This document shows, piece by piece, positions 21,984-32,000 of a stretch of 64,000 bases of DNA (its first letter is position 1; the number at the start of each line of letters is the position of its first letter). Source of the DNA: Fereydounia khargensis (lineage: Eukaryota > Basidiomycota > Ustilaginomycetes > Urocystidales > Fereydouniaceae); NCBI GenBank assembly GCA_026413255.1, contig JAOCZO010000013.1, forward strand, positions 287,124 through 351,123, given 5' to 3'. A program made the translations under genes and the position numbers. The notes beneath the pieces were generated by a model. The model searched no databases. It was given only the letters and a program-made list of their open reading frames with translations, and was not told the origin of the DNA.

Positions 21984-22979
21984 TTAATCGGAAAAGGCAT
22001 ATGCGCCGAGGCCGGCCGTGTCGAGTCTGGACGGATGGAGCCATGGTTTTGTGGTGGGTTCAAGAGACTGTTCAGGCTGATTTTCATGCTGTTCGATCAA
22101 AGTAGCGGGTTGCTGCTGCCAGAAGGGATCGGAAATAATGTCGCAGTGGAGTGTGCGGAGTTGCATGCTGATGGCAGACTGCTGTCTCTTGGCGGCCTTG
22201 GCTTCACGCTTGCGCTGGATGCGTGCTAGTGTGTTTGTATCCAAGTTTGTATCCTTGTCATTGTCCTTATCCTTGTCTTTGTCGTTACATGACGTTATTG
22301 GTGGTGCTGATATTGTTGAGGGAGAGGGGGACCGAGTCCATACTAGAGTGGTGCCCTTGCGGTACATGGCTTCGAGTCGGTCATAGTTGATGTTAAATTG
22401 TTGGAAAAGGATGTCGTGCTTCTGTGCGGATACGGTGCCGGATAATGTTTGTGTGGCTTGCTGCTCTGACTGTCCGCCATGCACAAGAGCCCAAAAGGAG
22501 GTGTTGTAGAGGTTGTTGATATGGGTATCGGCCTGTCGCCAGGCAAAGTAGTCACGCACAACGTGTTGGTTGGGGTACTGGACCAGTCGTCCATCAAAGG
22601 AGGGGGGGTGCAAGAGGGGCGTATTGGGGAAGAAGGCAGGCCAGTGGAAGACGTATGCGGCGGTGAAGAGGGAGGTGATGTGGGTGGTGATCTTGGAGAT
22701 GCGGCGGTTGTAGAGGGCGGTGTTGCGCTTGAGCAAGAAGCTGTACTCGTCAGACTCTCCGAATGCCAAGGTGGCGTGGCCCTTGAGTTGGGTCATGACA
22801 TGGCGTGCAGCTGCGTTCATGAGCTCGAGTGCGGCTGGGTCGTTGGGCTTGGCAAAGTGGTGTGCAGCGGAGAACTTGTGGAAGCCCTTGCCGTCGATGC
22901 GGACGACGAGGTAGACCTCTGGTAGAGCAGCATCGGGGAGCTCGAAATTGCGCACGTAAGCGTACTTTGTACCAGCCAT
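21984..22979 (-). CDS. THG1: tRNA(His) guanylyltransferase
   Basis: This is an intronless 331-aa protein. It starts MAGTKYAYVRNFE, followed by YLVVRIDGKGFHKFS (metal-binding Asp), a family block at GESDEYSFLLKR with the second catalytic Asp/Glu pair, TSLFTAAYVFHWP, FDGRLVQYP, DYFAWRQADTHINNLYNT and the late GTTLVW. The enzyme adds G at position -1 of tRNA-His in the 3'-5' direction. A low-complexity Lys/Asp repeat (KDKDKDNDKDT) interrupts the C-terminal part. The frame is open 210 nt upstream of the chosen ATG, but the family starts at MAGTK. It diverges from the MFS gene at 23542. Confidence 0.93.
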   Translation of the reverse strand: MAGTKYAYVRNFELPDAALPEVYLVVRIDGKGFHKFSAAHHFAKPNDPAALELMNAAARHVMTQLKGHATLAFGESDEYSFLLKRNTALYNRRISKITTHITSLFTAAYVFHWPAFFPNTPLLHPPSFDGRLVQYPNQHVVRDYFAWRQADTHINNLYNTSFWALVHGGQSEQQATQTLSGTVSAQKHDILFQQFNINYDRLEAMYRKGTTLVWTRSPSPSTISAPPITSCNDKDKDKDNDKDTNLDTNTLARIQRKREAKAAKRQQSAISMQLRTLHCDIISDPFWQQQPATLIEQHENQPEQSLEPTTKPWLHPSRLDTAGLGAYAFSD

Positions 22980-23541
22980 GGTGGTGGTGGTGGTGATGGT
23001 GGTGATGGTGGTGACGGTGACAGGTCGAGAGGAAGAAGAAAGCCAACCACACGAAAAAAAGGGTCCTTCTCGTTGTCCTCCCCCGGTCTTGCATTTTGCA
23101 TTTCCCATTTTTTGTCGCCCTTTTTGACAGCGCGTTGGGAGTCGGGACTCGGCAGTCGGGCGAGAAGGATGGATGGATTGATTCACCACCGAGGCTCAGT
23201 CCAAGTCGAGTGTTTGCATGAATGCGATACAAATGTTCAACTCGAGTCGTGCACATTCCATCCGCATTAAAGGCGACGAGATTGTGGGAAAAAGGCGGCT
23301 GACACTCACCCGAACCAGCTTGGTATGATCGTACACTTGCACAGCTACAGTATAAATTACAGTAACGACAGCATTCATGCGTCGGTACACGTCAACTCGG
23401 CATCGTCTGATGGATCATGCCAAACCAGCATTGCACCATATGACTCGACACGATCTAAATGTGTCACTTGATTCCAATGCCATACTAGGCCATCCATCCA
23501 TCCCTCCATCCCACCATCATCACTGTTCCAAGTAGCCCGCC
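22980..23541. other. Divergent promoter between THG1 and the MFS gene
   Basis: A GTGGTGGTG/GGTGATGGT trinucleotide-type repeat occupies 22980-23021, immediately 5' of THG1. Near the MFS gene there is a CATCCATC/CCATCATC-rich stretch at 23491-23521. No gene is seen. Confidence 0.4.
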
Positions 23542-25254
23542 ATGGTGGTGACTACCTCGGACAACCCCAACGACACCAATGAGCGCACTCCCTTGCTCCA
23601 CAATGCGCAAGCCGACATTGATACAGCTAGCGAGTATGATGAGCATCGCAAACACCCCATGTCGGCCCGGCAGCGCTTTCGTGCCCAGGCAGTCTGCTAC
23701 GTGTTGGGCGCGCTCATCTACTTTGCCCACTACGCCTCCATTTCGTCCCTGTTCGATATGGTGCGCGCACTCGCCTGCAGTGAGGCCTATGCCACCTCCG
23801 CCTCTTGGTCTCCTGAGCTCTGCAAGCTACCCGCCGTCGAAAAGCGCACTTCGGCCATGGTGACCTCCATCATCGCCAGTAACAGTCTCAGCAGCTCAGT
23901 CTTTGTCCTCGTCTTTGCCTCGCGAGTCCTCTCGCGTCTTGGTCGACGGCCCACCTTTATTCTCTCGCTCTTTTCCATTCTCTTCTTTCACCTGGCCAAG
24001 TGGCTCGTCCCTGTCCTCTTTGCCCACCGTCCCACTCTCTGCCTCAACCTCACCATCCTTATTTTCCTGCTCTCTGGCCTGGTTGGTAGCCCCGACTCGC
24101 TCAGCACCCTTGTCGGCCAAGCTGTCGTCCTCGATGCCTCGCTTCCTTCTCACAAGACAGTCGTCCTCTCCCGCCTAACAGCATGCAATTACATTGGCAT
24201 GGCACTCTCCTTTGTCCTTCTCCGTATCATCCCACAGCCGCCTCTCCCAGCCAATGATTTCGACCGCTTCCCCCTCTTCCTCTCTGTTGTGATAGCCTCC
24301 ATCGCCCTCCTGGTCGGTGTTGCTTTCCTCCCCGAGACGGTACATGCGCGTCCCATCACTGAGGATCAAGAGCAACCAGCGCAACCAGCGCAACCAGCGC
24401 AACCAGCGCAAGCGACCACCATGCTAGGGCGTCTGCGCTCGTCCCTGTCGGCCTTTGCTATTCTCCGGCCGACTCGCAGCGAGACGACGGGTCAACGTGA
24501 CTGGAGGTTGGCGCGGCTCATGGCCGTCCTTATTCTAGGCTTGCAGATTGGTCTGAGCACCAATACACTAGTGATCTACCTCCAGAGCCGAATGGACTTT
24601 CGTGTTCGGCAGCTGAATGCCGTCCTTGGTGGGATTGGAACACTGCGCGGAATCTTTTTGTTTGGTCTTGTCCCCTACCTCGTCCTTCACGTGCGGCGAT
24701 TTTATGCCATCAAGGGCCAGGGCCAGGACCAGGGCCAGGCTGAATCAGCCTCAGAGCAAGACGAGGTTGAACAAGACGAGGAGCAAGAGGACGAGACGAC
24801 GGAGGGCGGCACCCCAAAGCAGCGCGAGTCTGCACACGTCAAGACGGACAAGGCAATCGCATGCACCTCTCTCGTTCTCGAGGCAGTCTCATGGCTTGTC
24901 ATTATGCTAGGTGGACTGGCAATTAGCGTGCCTCTCCTCTTGGTCGGCCTTGTCCTGTTTGTCCTGTCTGGCGCGTGTCTCCCCTCGGTGCAGGCATTGG
25001 CCATCGACGTGCTCTTCTCGCAACAGACATCGCATACGCTCGAAGAGTTTCTCAGTCTTGTCAATGGCCTCTCCAACATCCTTGGTACGCTGGGTCCTGT
25101 TGTCAACAATGTTGTCTATGATGTTTCGATCGACGTTGGCTTTCCCGAAGCCATCTTTCTGCTCTCTGCGCTCTACTCGATCCTGTCTCTTGTGCTGGTT
25201 GCGAGCGTCAGGATTGCGGGCACTGACGAGACTCGCCGCCGTCGTTCAGCCTAA
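23542..25254 (+). CDS. Major facilitator superfamily transporter
   Basis: This is a 570-aa intronless frame starting at the ATG at 23542. The N-terminal cytosolic part contains ERTPLLHN, a common start of fungal MFS proteins. About twelve hydrophobic helices are visible, with the motif A-like RVLSRLGRRPTFILSLFS after TM2. The central loop has four QPA repeats (encoded by CAACCAGCG repeats at 24374-24412) and a later loop is a Gln/Glu/Asp-rich stretch (about 24715-24800). The best general description is an H+-coupled permease of the proton-folate/heme-carrier-like or DHA group; the substrate cannot be told. Confidence 0.82.
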   Translation: MVVTTSDNPNDTNERTPLLHNAQADIDTASEYDEHRKHPMSARQRFRAQAVCYVLGALIYFAHYASISSLFDMVRALACSEAYATSASWSPELCKLPAVEKRTSAMVTSIIASNSLSSSVFVLVFASRVLSRLGRRPTFILSLFSILFFHLAKWLVPVLFAHRPTLCLNLTILIFLLSGLVGSPDSLSTLVGQAVVLDASLPSHKTVVLSRLTACNYIGMALSFVLLRIIPQPPLPANDFDRFPLFLSVVIASIALLVGVAFLPETVHARPITEDQEQPAQPAQPAQPAQATTMLGRLRSSLSAFAILRPTRSETTGQRDWRLARLMAVLILGLQIGLSTNTLVIYLQSRMDFRVRQLNAVLGGIGTLRGIFLFGLVPYLVLHVRRFYAIKGQGQDQGQAESASEQDEVEQDEEQEDETTEGGTPKQRESAHVKTDKAIACTSLVLEAVSWLVIMLGGLAISVPLLLVGLVLFVLSGACLPSVQALAIDVLFSQQTSHTLEEFLSLVNGLSNILGTLGPVVNNVVYDVSIDVGFPEAIFLLSALYSILSLVLVASVRIAGTDETRRRRSA

Positions 25255-25412
25255 GTACTGTACAGTACTGTATTGTAATACCAGCCCCCATTCATTTGTC
25301 GTTTGTCGTTTGTCGTTTGCTGCCCGTCGCTGTCTGTCTCTGTGTGGAGGGAAACAGCGTCAGCCTTGAGATCAGAACATGCAAAAGCCGAAAGAGCGGC
25401 GTCACACGCGAC

Positions 25413-25443
<31 letters not shown>

Positions 25444-25602
25444 TGCAGGGAAAGGCTCTCTCGGCCCTCTCCCTCCCCGCACTACATGACCGTCAGTACA
25501 GTACTGCACTGACTCACGGCGCCTACTGTACTGTACTGTACTGTATCCCTACTCAGCTTTCCTCCACCTCAACCTCAACCACGACCACCATTACACTTGA
25601 CT
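25255..25602. other. Intergenic region rich in TACTGTA motifs and short tandem repeats
   Basis: GTACTGTACAGTACTGTA begins two bases after the MFS stop codon. Other features are TTTGTCG repeats (25296-25318), four copies of a GAAAATG heptamer (25414-25442), CAGTACAGTACTGCACTG (25496-25513) and (CTGTA)n at 25527-25546. This strip serves as the 3' end of the MFS gene and the promoter of the glycosylase gene. Confidence 0.5.
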
Positions 25603-26862
25603 ATGATCACTCGTTCCAAAACAGCAGTTGCAGCAGCAGGTATAGCCTCCCATTTCACCCCTTCAGCCAAGGCGGCTACTGCCTCTCGCCGCCCCATCAA
25701 GCGATCTGCCTCTGCAGCTGCTCTGCTCGACGCCACAGCCCCAGCCCCAGCCCCAGCCCCAGCCACAGCCACAGCCACCGATCCGGCCCCTCCACGTAAA
25801 AAGCGGCTCGCCAACGTAAAGTCAGAGAAGGATACTGTTGCTGTTGCTGATGCTCGCACGAAAAAGGCACCATCTGCACCACCGCAGCTCGAGCTTGTGC
25901 CACCACCAGGCGTGACCGAGGCGGACTGTGCATTGCGCACTACTCTGCCACAGCCAACGCTCCCCTTTGATCTAGCAGCCGCTCGCGACCACCTGTGCTC
26001 TGTGGATGCACGATTCACCCGCCTCTTCAACCTCGTCCCACTACGGACGTACGAGGAGTCATTTGTCGACCGCCAGCTCAACCTCTTCAAGACGATCACC
26101 ACGTCCATCTTGGGGCAGCAGATCTCCTGGCTCGCGGCCCGATCCGTGCTCTACAAGTTCTGTCGCCTCTTTGCACCTTCCATGCCTGAAAAACCCGATT
26201 TTGTCGGCTACCCACGCGACAAGTGGCCCTTCCCCACGCCACTCCAGATCCTCAATACGAGTGATACTGATCTTCGTGCCGCGGGACTGTCGTTCGCCAA
26301 GATCAAGTACATCAAGGACCTCTCACTCCGCTTTGCCGATGGCAGACTTGACATTCGATCTCTCATCCAGCTCACCGACGAGGAAGAGTACGTGGCCGAA
26401 CTGAGCAAGATCAAGGGTGTTGGTAGATGGACGAGCGAGATGATTCTCATGTTTGCCCTCCACCGTCCCGATGTGCTTCCGTGTGGTGACCTCGGCGTCC
26501 AAAAGGGCATGCTCAACTTTTTCCTCAGCCCCGAACCCAAAATCAGCATCAAGAAGCGCCGCACACCTGCCGAGCAAGACGAGGACCAAGAACAGGACCA
26601 AGTCTCCAGCACCAGCACCAGCACCAGCATCGCCACTGCTGCTCTTGTTGAAAATAACCCCGAGTCCGATGCTCCGTCTTTGGCACCTTTACCTGCACTG
26701 CCTTCGGGCATCACACAGCAGATGCTGACCCATCGCGCCGCCGGGAACAAGGTCAAGCCAGGCGTGTACCTAACGCCGGACGAGATGCACATGCTAGCCG
26801 CCCAGTGGGCACCCTACCGCTCTGTGGCGACCATGTTCATGTGGGCTCTCGTTGATGTATAG
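25603..26862 (+). CDS. MAG1: DNA-3-methyladenine glycosylase II (HhH-GPD superfamily)
   Basis: This is a 419-aa intronless protein. The first 100 residues are basic and low complexity (an APAPAPA / TATAT run). The catalytic core starts near FNLVPLRTYEESFVD and has TITTSILGQQISWLAARSV, the helix-hairpin-helix LSKIKGVGRWTSEMILM, and the catalytic Asp in PCGDLGVQKGM (about residue 296). The last block is HMLAAQWAPYRSVATMFMW. It matches Mag1/AlkA enzymes that excise alkylated purines in base-excision repair. A polar insertion (EDQEQDQVSSTSTSTS) separates the core from the last helices. The ATG at 25603 gives a basic, nuclear-type N-terminus. Confidence 0.92.
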   Translation: MITRSKTAVAAAGIASHFTPSAKAATASRRPIKRSASAAALLDATAPAPAPAPATATATDPAPPRKKRLANVKSEKDTVAVADARTKKAPSAPPQLELVPPPGVTEADCALRTTLPQPTLPFDLAAARDHLCSVDARFTRLFNLVPLRTYEESFVDRQLNLFKTITTSILGQQISWLAARSVLYKFCRLFAPSMPEKPDFVGYPRDKWPFPTPLQILNTSDTDLRAAGLSFAKIKYIKDLSLRFADGRLDIRSLIQLTDEEEYVAELSKIKGVGRWTSEMILMFALHRPDVLPCGDLGVQKGMLNFFLSPEPKISIKKRRTPAEQDEDQEQDQVSSTSTSTSIATAALVENNPESDAPSLAPLPALPSGITQQMLTHRAAGNKVKPGVYLTPDEMHMLAAQWAPYRSVATMFMWALVDV

Positions 26863-28105
26863 TACTGTAGTCAAGAAACGCAAAGGAAAGGAATAAAGTA
26901 CAAGTATTATCGCATCACATTATATCACCGATCTGGTGGCCATGTCCCGATATCCGTCGTATCGGTTCCGCAGCCAAGTGTCCGTCTGGGGTGGCCTGAT
27001 CTTCGGTGCAGTGCAGGGTGCAGTGCAGGAGGAGGAACCCTTCTGCGGCCTGTAGTAAAGTCACTCGCACTTTCACAGCTGCCAAGAGCCAGTGGCCACC
27101 CGCCTTGGACGCACGTTCCCTTTTCCATCCATAAACCCAACCCGAGAGACCCGATGCGGCCGACTGCCCCGCGGACATGCACCTGCGGTGGTGGGCCAGT
27201 CTGCCCGCTGCACCGACGCGTGCGTGTGTTGCGTGTGTTTGCGGTAAAACGTAAACTTCCGAGCCCTGGGCCCCCGCTGCCCTGTTCGCGTGCGGGCCGT
27301 GCTGCTTGCCTGTGTTCCGCGGACGTGCCCTGCCGCCCTCTCCAATCCTACCGTCCTTTTCCGCCTTGCGCGTCTGCGCCTCAGGACCCACTCGGAACTG
27401 GCAACCCGTGTGCCCTGAATACAGACAGAACTCAGAGTTGCTGGCTGAGCTCATCAGGGCAACCAAGCCAGCCGCAACCCCTTCCTTCTCCCCCGCGCAG
27501 ACGGTCGGCCAAATAACTTACAGTACAACGCTACTGTAACAAGGACTGCAACTCTAGCATCACATTACAGTACACGCCTTATCGCTCACATTAAGTTCAC
27601 TTGCGCTAAGAAAGGAAGGCAGCGTGTCTTTGCTCGTCTCGTTGCTACACTGAATTGTCTCGTGCAATGATATTACGGTCCTGTTTCCATGGCGTGAGAC
27701 CCGTGGTGGGTGCAGATACCGTACTTTACTTATCCTGTGCTTGTTCAGGACGGATGCCGCGATCAGACGTACAGCAACTAGCGTGTGTGCACAGTCCAGG
27801 GTTCGAGCCAAGCATCCAAAATCGGTGATGCAGCGACAGGGATGGATGGAAGGCAAGTCCGGGTTTACTTCACTGTAATGACGATGATACTGTGCTGTAT
27901 TCTATGGCAGGCTGTTATTGCACTCTCCTCTTCCGCTGGCTCTGATGCTGCGCCCTTGTCGGAGACCGAAAAAGGATCGGAACGGGGTCAAACCGAGGCA
28001 AGTTCAAGGTGGCTGAACGAAGAGTGCTGTAAATCAGCTCATCTTTTTTTTTTTTTTTTTTTTTTTTGCCTTTTACCTTGCTGGCTATTCCATGTAAGTT
28101 AGCGA
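26863..28105. other. Intergenic region without a supported gene
   Basis: TACTGTAGTC begins within the stop codon of the glycosylase. The left part (26900-27450) is GC-rich and has chance open frames on the minus strand. A 23-base T run lies at about 28036-28059. Several TACTGTA-type motifs occur (27530-27575, 27886-27900). Confidence 0.45.
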
Positions 28106-28178
28106 GCTTGACCTGTAAAGGGTGCAGCTCATCTGCCCAGTCTCTCGCAAACAGGATTCGAATTTCCTGCGTCAAGCC
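28106..28178 (+). ncRNA. tRNA-like 73-nt element with Pol III terminator (unassigned)
   Basis: A perfect 7-bp terminal helix (GCTTGAC with GTCAAGC) encloses 58 nt that include a T-arm-like hairpin AGGA-TTCGAATT-TCCT, and the element ends one base before T7. The overall length of 73 equals a tRNA. However, no proper D-arm or anticodon arm can be drawn and the A-box is poor. It may be a decayed tRNA or an unrelated Pol III transcript, or chance. Confidence 0.25.
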
Positions 28179-29014
28179 TTTTTTTCCCCTCTCCTGTGAT
28201 TCTGCCTCTTGTCCCCCACGCGCCTGTCTGTCTGCCTATCTCGCTCCCTCATTTTATCCAGCCGCCCAATCTAGTCTAGTCGGGGCAAAATCAAAACACA
28301 CAGACTGTAACCCACAGGCACGCATTAAAGACTACTGAAGCCACAGCAACAACAAGCCGTAATTCTATCGGAATCGCCGAATGAACAATGCCTGTACCGT
28401 ACTGTCACATTAGCATGCTCGCTTGCTTGCTGTGGTGTTAGTCAGTATCGACTCACACACCCATCCCCTGCGAGTCACTTCACTGCTGCGAGTCACTTCT
28501 GCATGTGCTTCAGCAATGCACTGCTGCTGCAGCGCATCTCCCTTCCCCTGCCTGTCTGCCTGCCTGCTGAGACCCCTCGCCCCTGCCCTCATCCGATTTC
28601 CGGTGGGTCCCTCTTCCACGGAGTTCGGCACGCCTCGGCCACCACACGGTTCAGGTTCAGATTCGGTCAACGCCCTCGTCTTCCTCCTCACTTTTTTTCT
28701 TGGGCTTCTCCGCTCCTCTGCCCGTCTGCCTCCCTTCCCCTTCCCGCTTGCGTGGCAGCTTGGCTCAGCTTTGCTCACCTTCTCTTGGCCACAGGAACCC
28801 ATATATACTTTGGCTTGTGTGCTCATTATCTTCCAAGGCCACCTGCGTGTGCGTGCTTTCTCCCCATCGAGACAGAGGTCAATACTCTTCTCATATACCA
28901 ACAGCAGCAAGAACAACAGCCGCAGCAGCAACGACTCCCCTCCCTCTCCACCCCACCACATCAAAAAAAAACACGCCGGGTGCATTCCGTCAACAAGGCT
29001 CTATCTCCCCAATC
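28179..29014. promoter_or_regulatory. Promoter region of the PDR-type ABC transporter
   Basis: This stretch is C/T-rich with a TATATA box at 28801-28806, about 210 bp before the ATG, followed by CAGCAG/CAACAG repeats at 28902-28932. An in-frame open stretch reaches back to 28700, but the peptide it would encode is low-complexity and unlike ABC proteins. Confidence 0.4.
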
Positions 29015-32000
29015 ATGTCTGGGGCTGCTCAGCCTGGTGGCGCTTCGGCCACCGACAGCTTTATTGCTACCAACCACGCCAACCAACGCGAGGCCGACGA
29101 GGCTGTTTCCAGCGCCGCCGTCTCCGAGACCCCCTCCGGAAGCGAGGGCGGTCATCCCGTCGACATTGCTGATGCCGAGCGTCAATTCACCGAGCTCGAA
29201 AGGTATCTTTCCAGCAGGGACAAGGATGCCGACGTTGAGAAGCAGGACGAGAACGAGGTCTTTGATCTCCGCGAGTGGCTCTCCGGCGTCCAGAAGGAGG
29301 GCGAAAAGATCGACCAGAAGCGAAAGAGCCTCGGTGTTAGCTGGAACGATGTTTCCGTCGTCGGCACCGCCTCGATGGACCTCAACGTGCCCACTATCCC
29401 CTCCATGGCCCTCTTTGAGGTAATCGGCCCTGTTATGGGTATTCTCGGTCTCTTCGGCATCAAGCTCATGAAGCCCAAGACTCGCAACCTTCTCCAAGGC
29501 TTCACTGGCTCTGCCAAGCCTGGTGAGATGGTCCTCGTTCTTGGACGCCCTGGTTCCGGATGCTCCACATTCCTCAAGACCATCACCAACAAGCGCAACG
29601 GCTTCATCGACACCCTTGGCGATGTCCACTACGGCGGCATTCCCGCCGATGAGATGGCAAAGCGATACATGGGCGAGGTCGTCTACTCTGAGGAGGACGA
29701 CCAGCACCACGCTACCCTCACCGTCGCTCGCACCCTCGACTTTGCCCTCCGCGTCAAGGCGACTGCCAAGATCCTCCCCGAGCACACTCGTCAGACCTAC
29801 CGCAAGCTCATCCGTGACACTTTGCTCAAGATGGTCAACATTGAGCACACCAAGCACACTCTCGTTGGAAGCCCCACTGTTCGAGGTGTTTCTGGCGGTG
29901 AGCGCAAGCGTGTGTCGATCCTGGAGGGTCTCATCTCGGGTGCCACCGTGTTTGGCTGGGACAATTCCACCCGTGGTCTCGACGCTAGCACCGCGCTCGA
30001 CTACGTCAAGAGCATGCGTATCCTTACTGACATGCTCCAAGCCACCATGTTTGTCAGTCTCTACCAGGCCTCGGAGGGTATTTGGGAGCAGTTTGACAAG
30101 GTCATGATCATTGATGAGGGTCGCTGTGTCTACTACGGTCCTCGCACCGAGGCCCGTCAGTACTTTATCGACCTTGGCTTTGCTGATCGCCCGCGTCAAA
30201 CTTCGGCCGACTACATCACTGGTTGCACTGACCAGTACGAGCGAATCTTCCAGGATGGCCGCGACGAGACCAACGTGCCCAGCAACCCCGAGGCCCTCGA
30301 GGAGGCTTACCGCAACAGCCGCTTCTACAAGGCTGCCCTTGCTGACAAGGAAGCCTACGATGCCGTCGCCAAGGCAGACGCTGAGGCAACTCAGGAGTTC
30401 AAGCAGGCTGTCATCGAATCCAAGCACACTGGTGTTCGTCAAAAGAGCCAGTACACTGTGCCTTTCTGGCAGCAGGTCTACGCGCTCTGGCTTCGTCAGA
30501 TGCAGATGACGATTGGTGACAAGTTTGACATTTTCATGTCTTACGTCACTGCCATTGTCATTGCTCTTCTTGCCGGTGGTATTTTCTTCGATCTGCCCAC
30601 CACTTCGGATGGTGTCTTCACTCGAGGTGGTTGTCTCTTCATTCTGCTCCTGTTCAACTCGCTTACCGCTTTCGCCGAATTGCCCACCCAGATGATGGGT
30701 CGCCCCATTCTGGCTCGTCAGTCCAGCTTTGCCTTCTACCGTCCCTCGGCTCTGACTGTTGCTCAGCTGCTGGCTGACCTGCCTTTCGGTGTGCCCAGGA
30801 CGACGATCTTTGTCATCATCCTCTACTTCATGGCCGGACTTGCTCGAACGCCAGGTGCTTTCTTCACCGCATGGTTTATCGTGCTTGTTGCCTACTACAG
30901 TTTCCGTGCGCTCTTCTCCTTCTTCGGAGCGGTCACCACCAACTTTTACTCGGCTGCCCGTCTCGCTGCCATTGTCATGTCCGCGCTTGTCCTCTGGGCC
31001 GGATACGTTATCCCTCAGGCTGCTATGAGGCGATGGCTCTTCTGGATCAGCTACATCAACCCCGTCTTCTATGCATTTGAGGGTATGATGGTGAACGAGT
31101 TCAAGTCGATCACCTTCACCTGCGCTGGCGCTCAGATTCTTCCCAGCGGCCCCGGCTACCCTCAGGGTCTCGGTCCCAACCAAATTTGCACTCTGGCCGG
31201 AGCCACGCCTGGTAACGACCAGATTCCGGGTCTTGCCTACCTGCGCGCTTCGTTCGACTACCGCGAGGGCCACTTGTGGCGAAACGTGGGTATCCTGCTC
31301 GCCTTCCTCATCGGCTTTGTTGTCATGACTGCCGCCGTTGTCGAGCTCATGGACCAGGGTGCTTTCGCCTCGGCCATGGTTGTCAAGAAGCCCCCGAACA
31401 AGGAGGAGGCCGAGCTCAACAAGAAGCTCCTTGACCGTCGCTCTGGTGACGCCGAGAAGACGGAGGCCAAGCTTGAGGTCTTTGGCCAGTCGTTCACGTG
31501 GGCCAACCTGCAGTACACGGTTCCCGTTTCTGGTGGCCACCGCAAGCTGCTCGACAGCGTCTACGGATACGTCAAGCCTGGTACCATGACGGCTCTTATG
31601 GGCAGCAGTGGTGCTGGTAAGACGACGCTTTTGGATGTGCTCGCCGACCGCAAGACGATTGGTGTGATTGAGGGTGACCGACTGATCGAGGGAAAGCCCA
31701 TCGATGTTTCCTTCCAGCGACAGTGTGGTTACGCCGAGCAGCAGGACATCCATGAGCCCATGTGCAGTGTCCGTGAGGCCCTTCGATTCAGTGCCTACTT
31801 GCGTCAGCCCTACGAGACTAGCAAAGAGGAGAAGGACCAGTACGTTGAGGACATTATCGAGCTCCTGGAGCTGCACGACCTTGCGGATGCCATCATTGGT
31901 TACCCTGGGTTCGGTCTCGGCGTTGGCGACCGCAAGCGAGTGACGATTGGTGTCGAGCTGGCTGCCAAGCCCTCGATGCTTCTCTTCCTTGACGAGCCCA

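Noticed and set aside
26915-27466. 183-codon minus-strand frame 3' of the glycosylase gene
   Set aside because: No domain, odd composition, in a GC-rich intergenic strip with other overlapping chance frames.
27797-27820. GGGTTCGAGCC, a B-box-like word, as a sign of a tRNA gene
   Set aside because: No acceptor helix, anticodon arm or terminator could be drawn around it.
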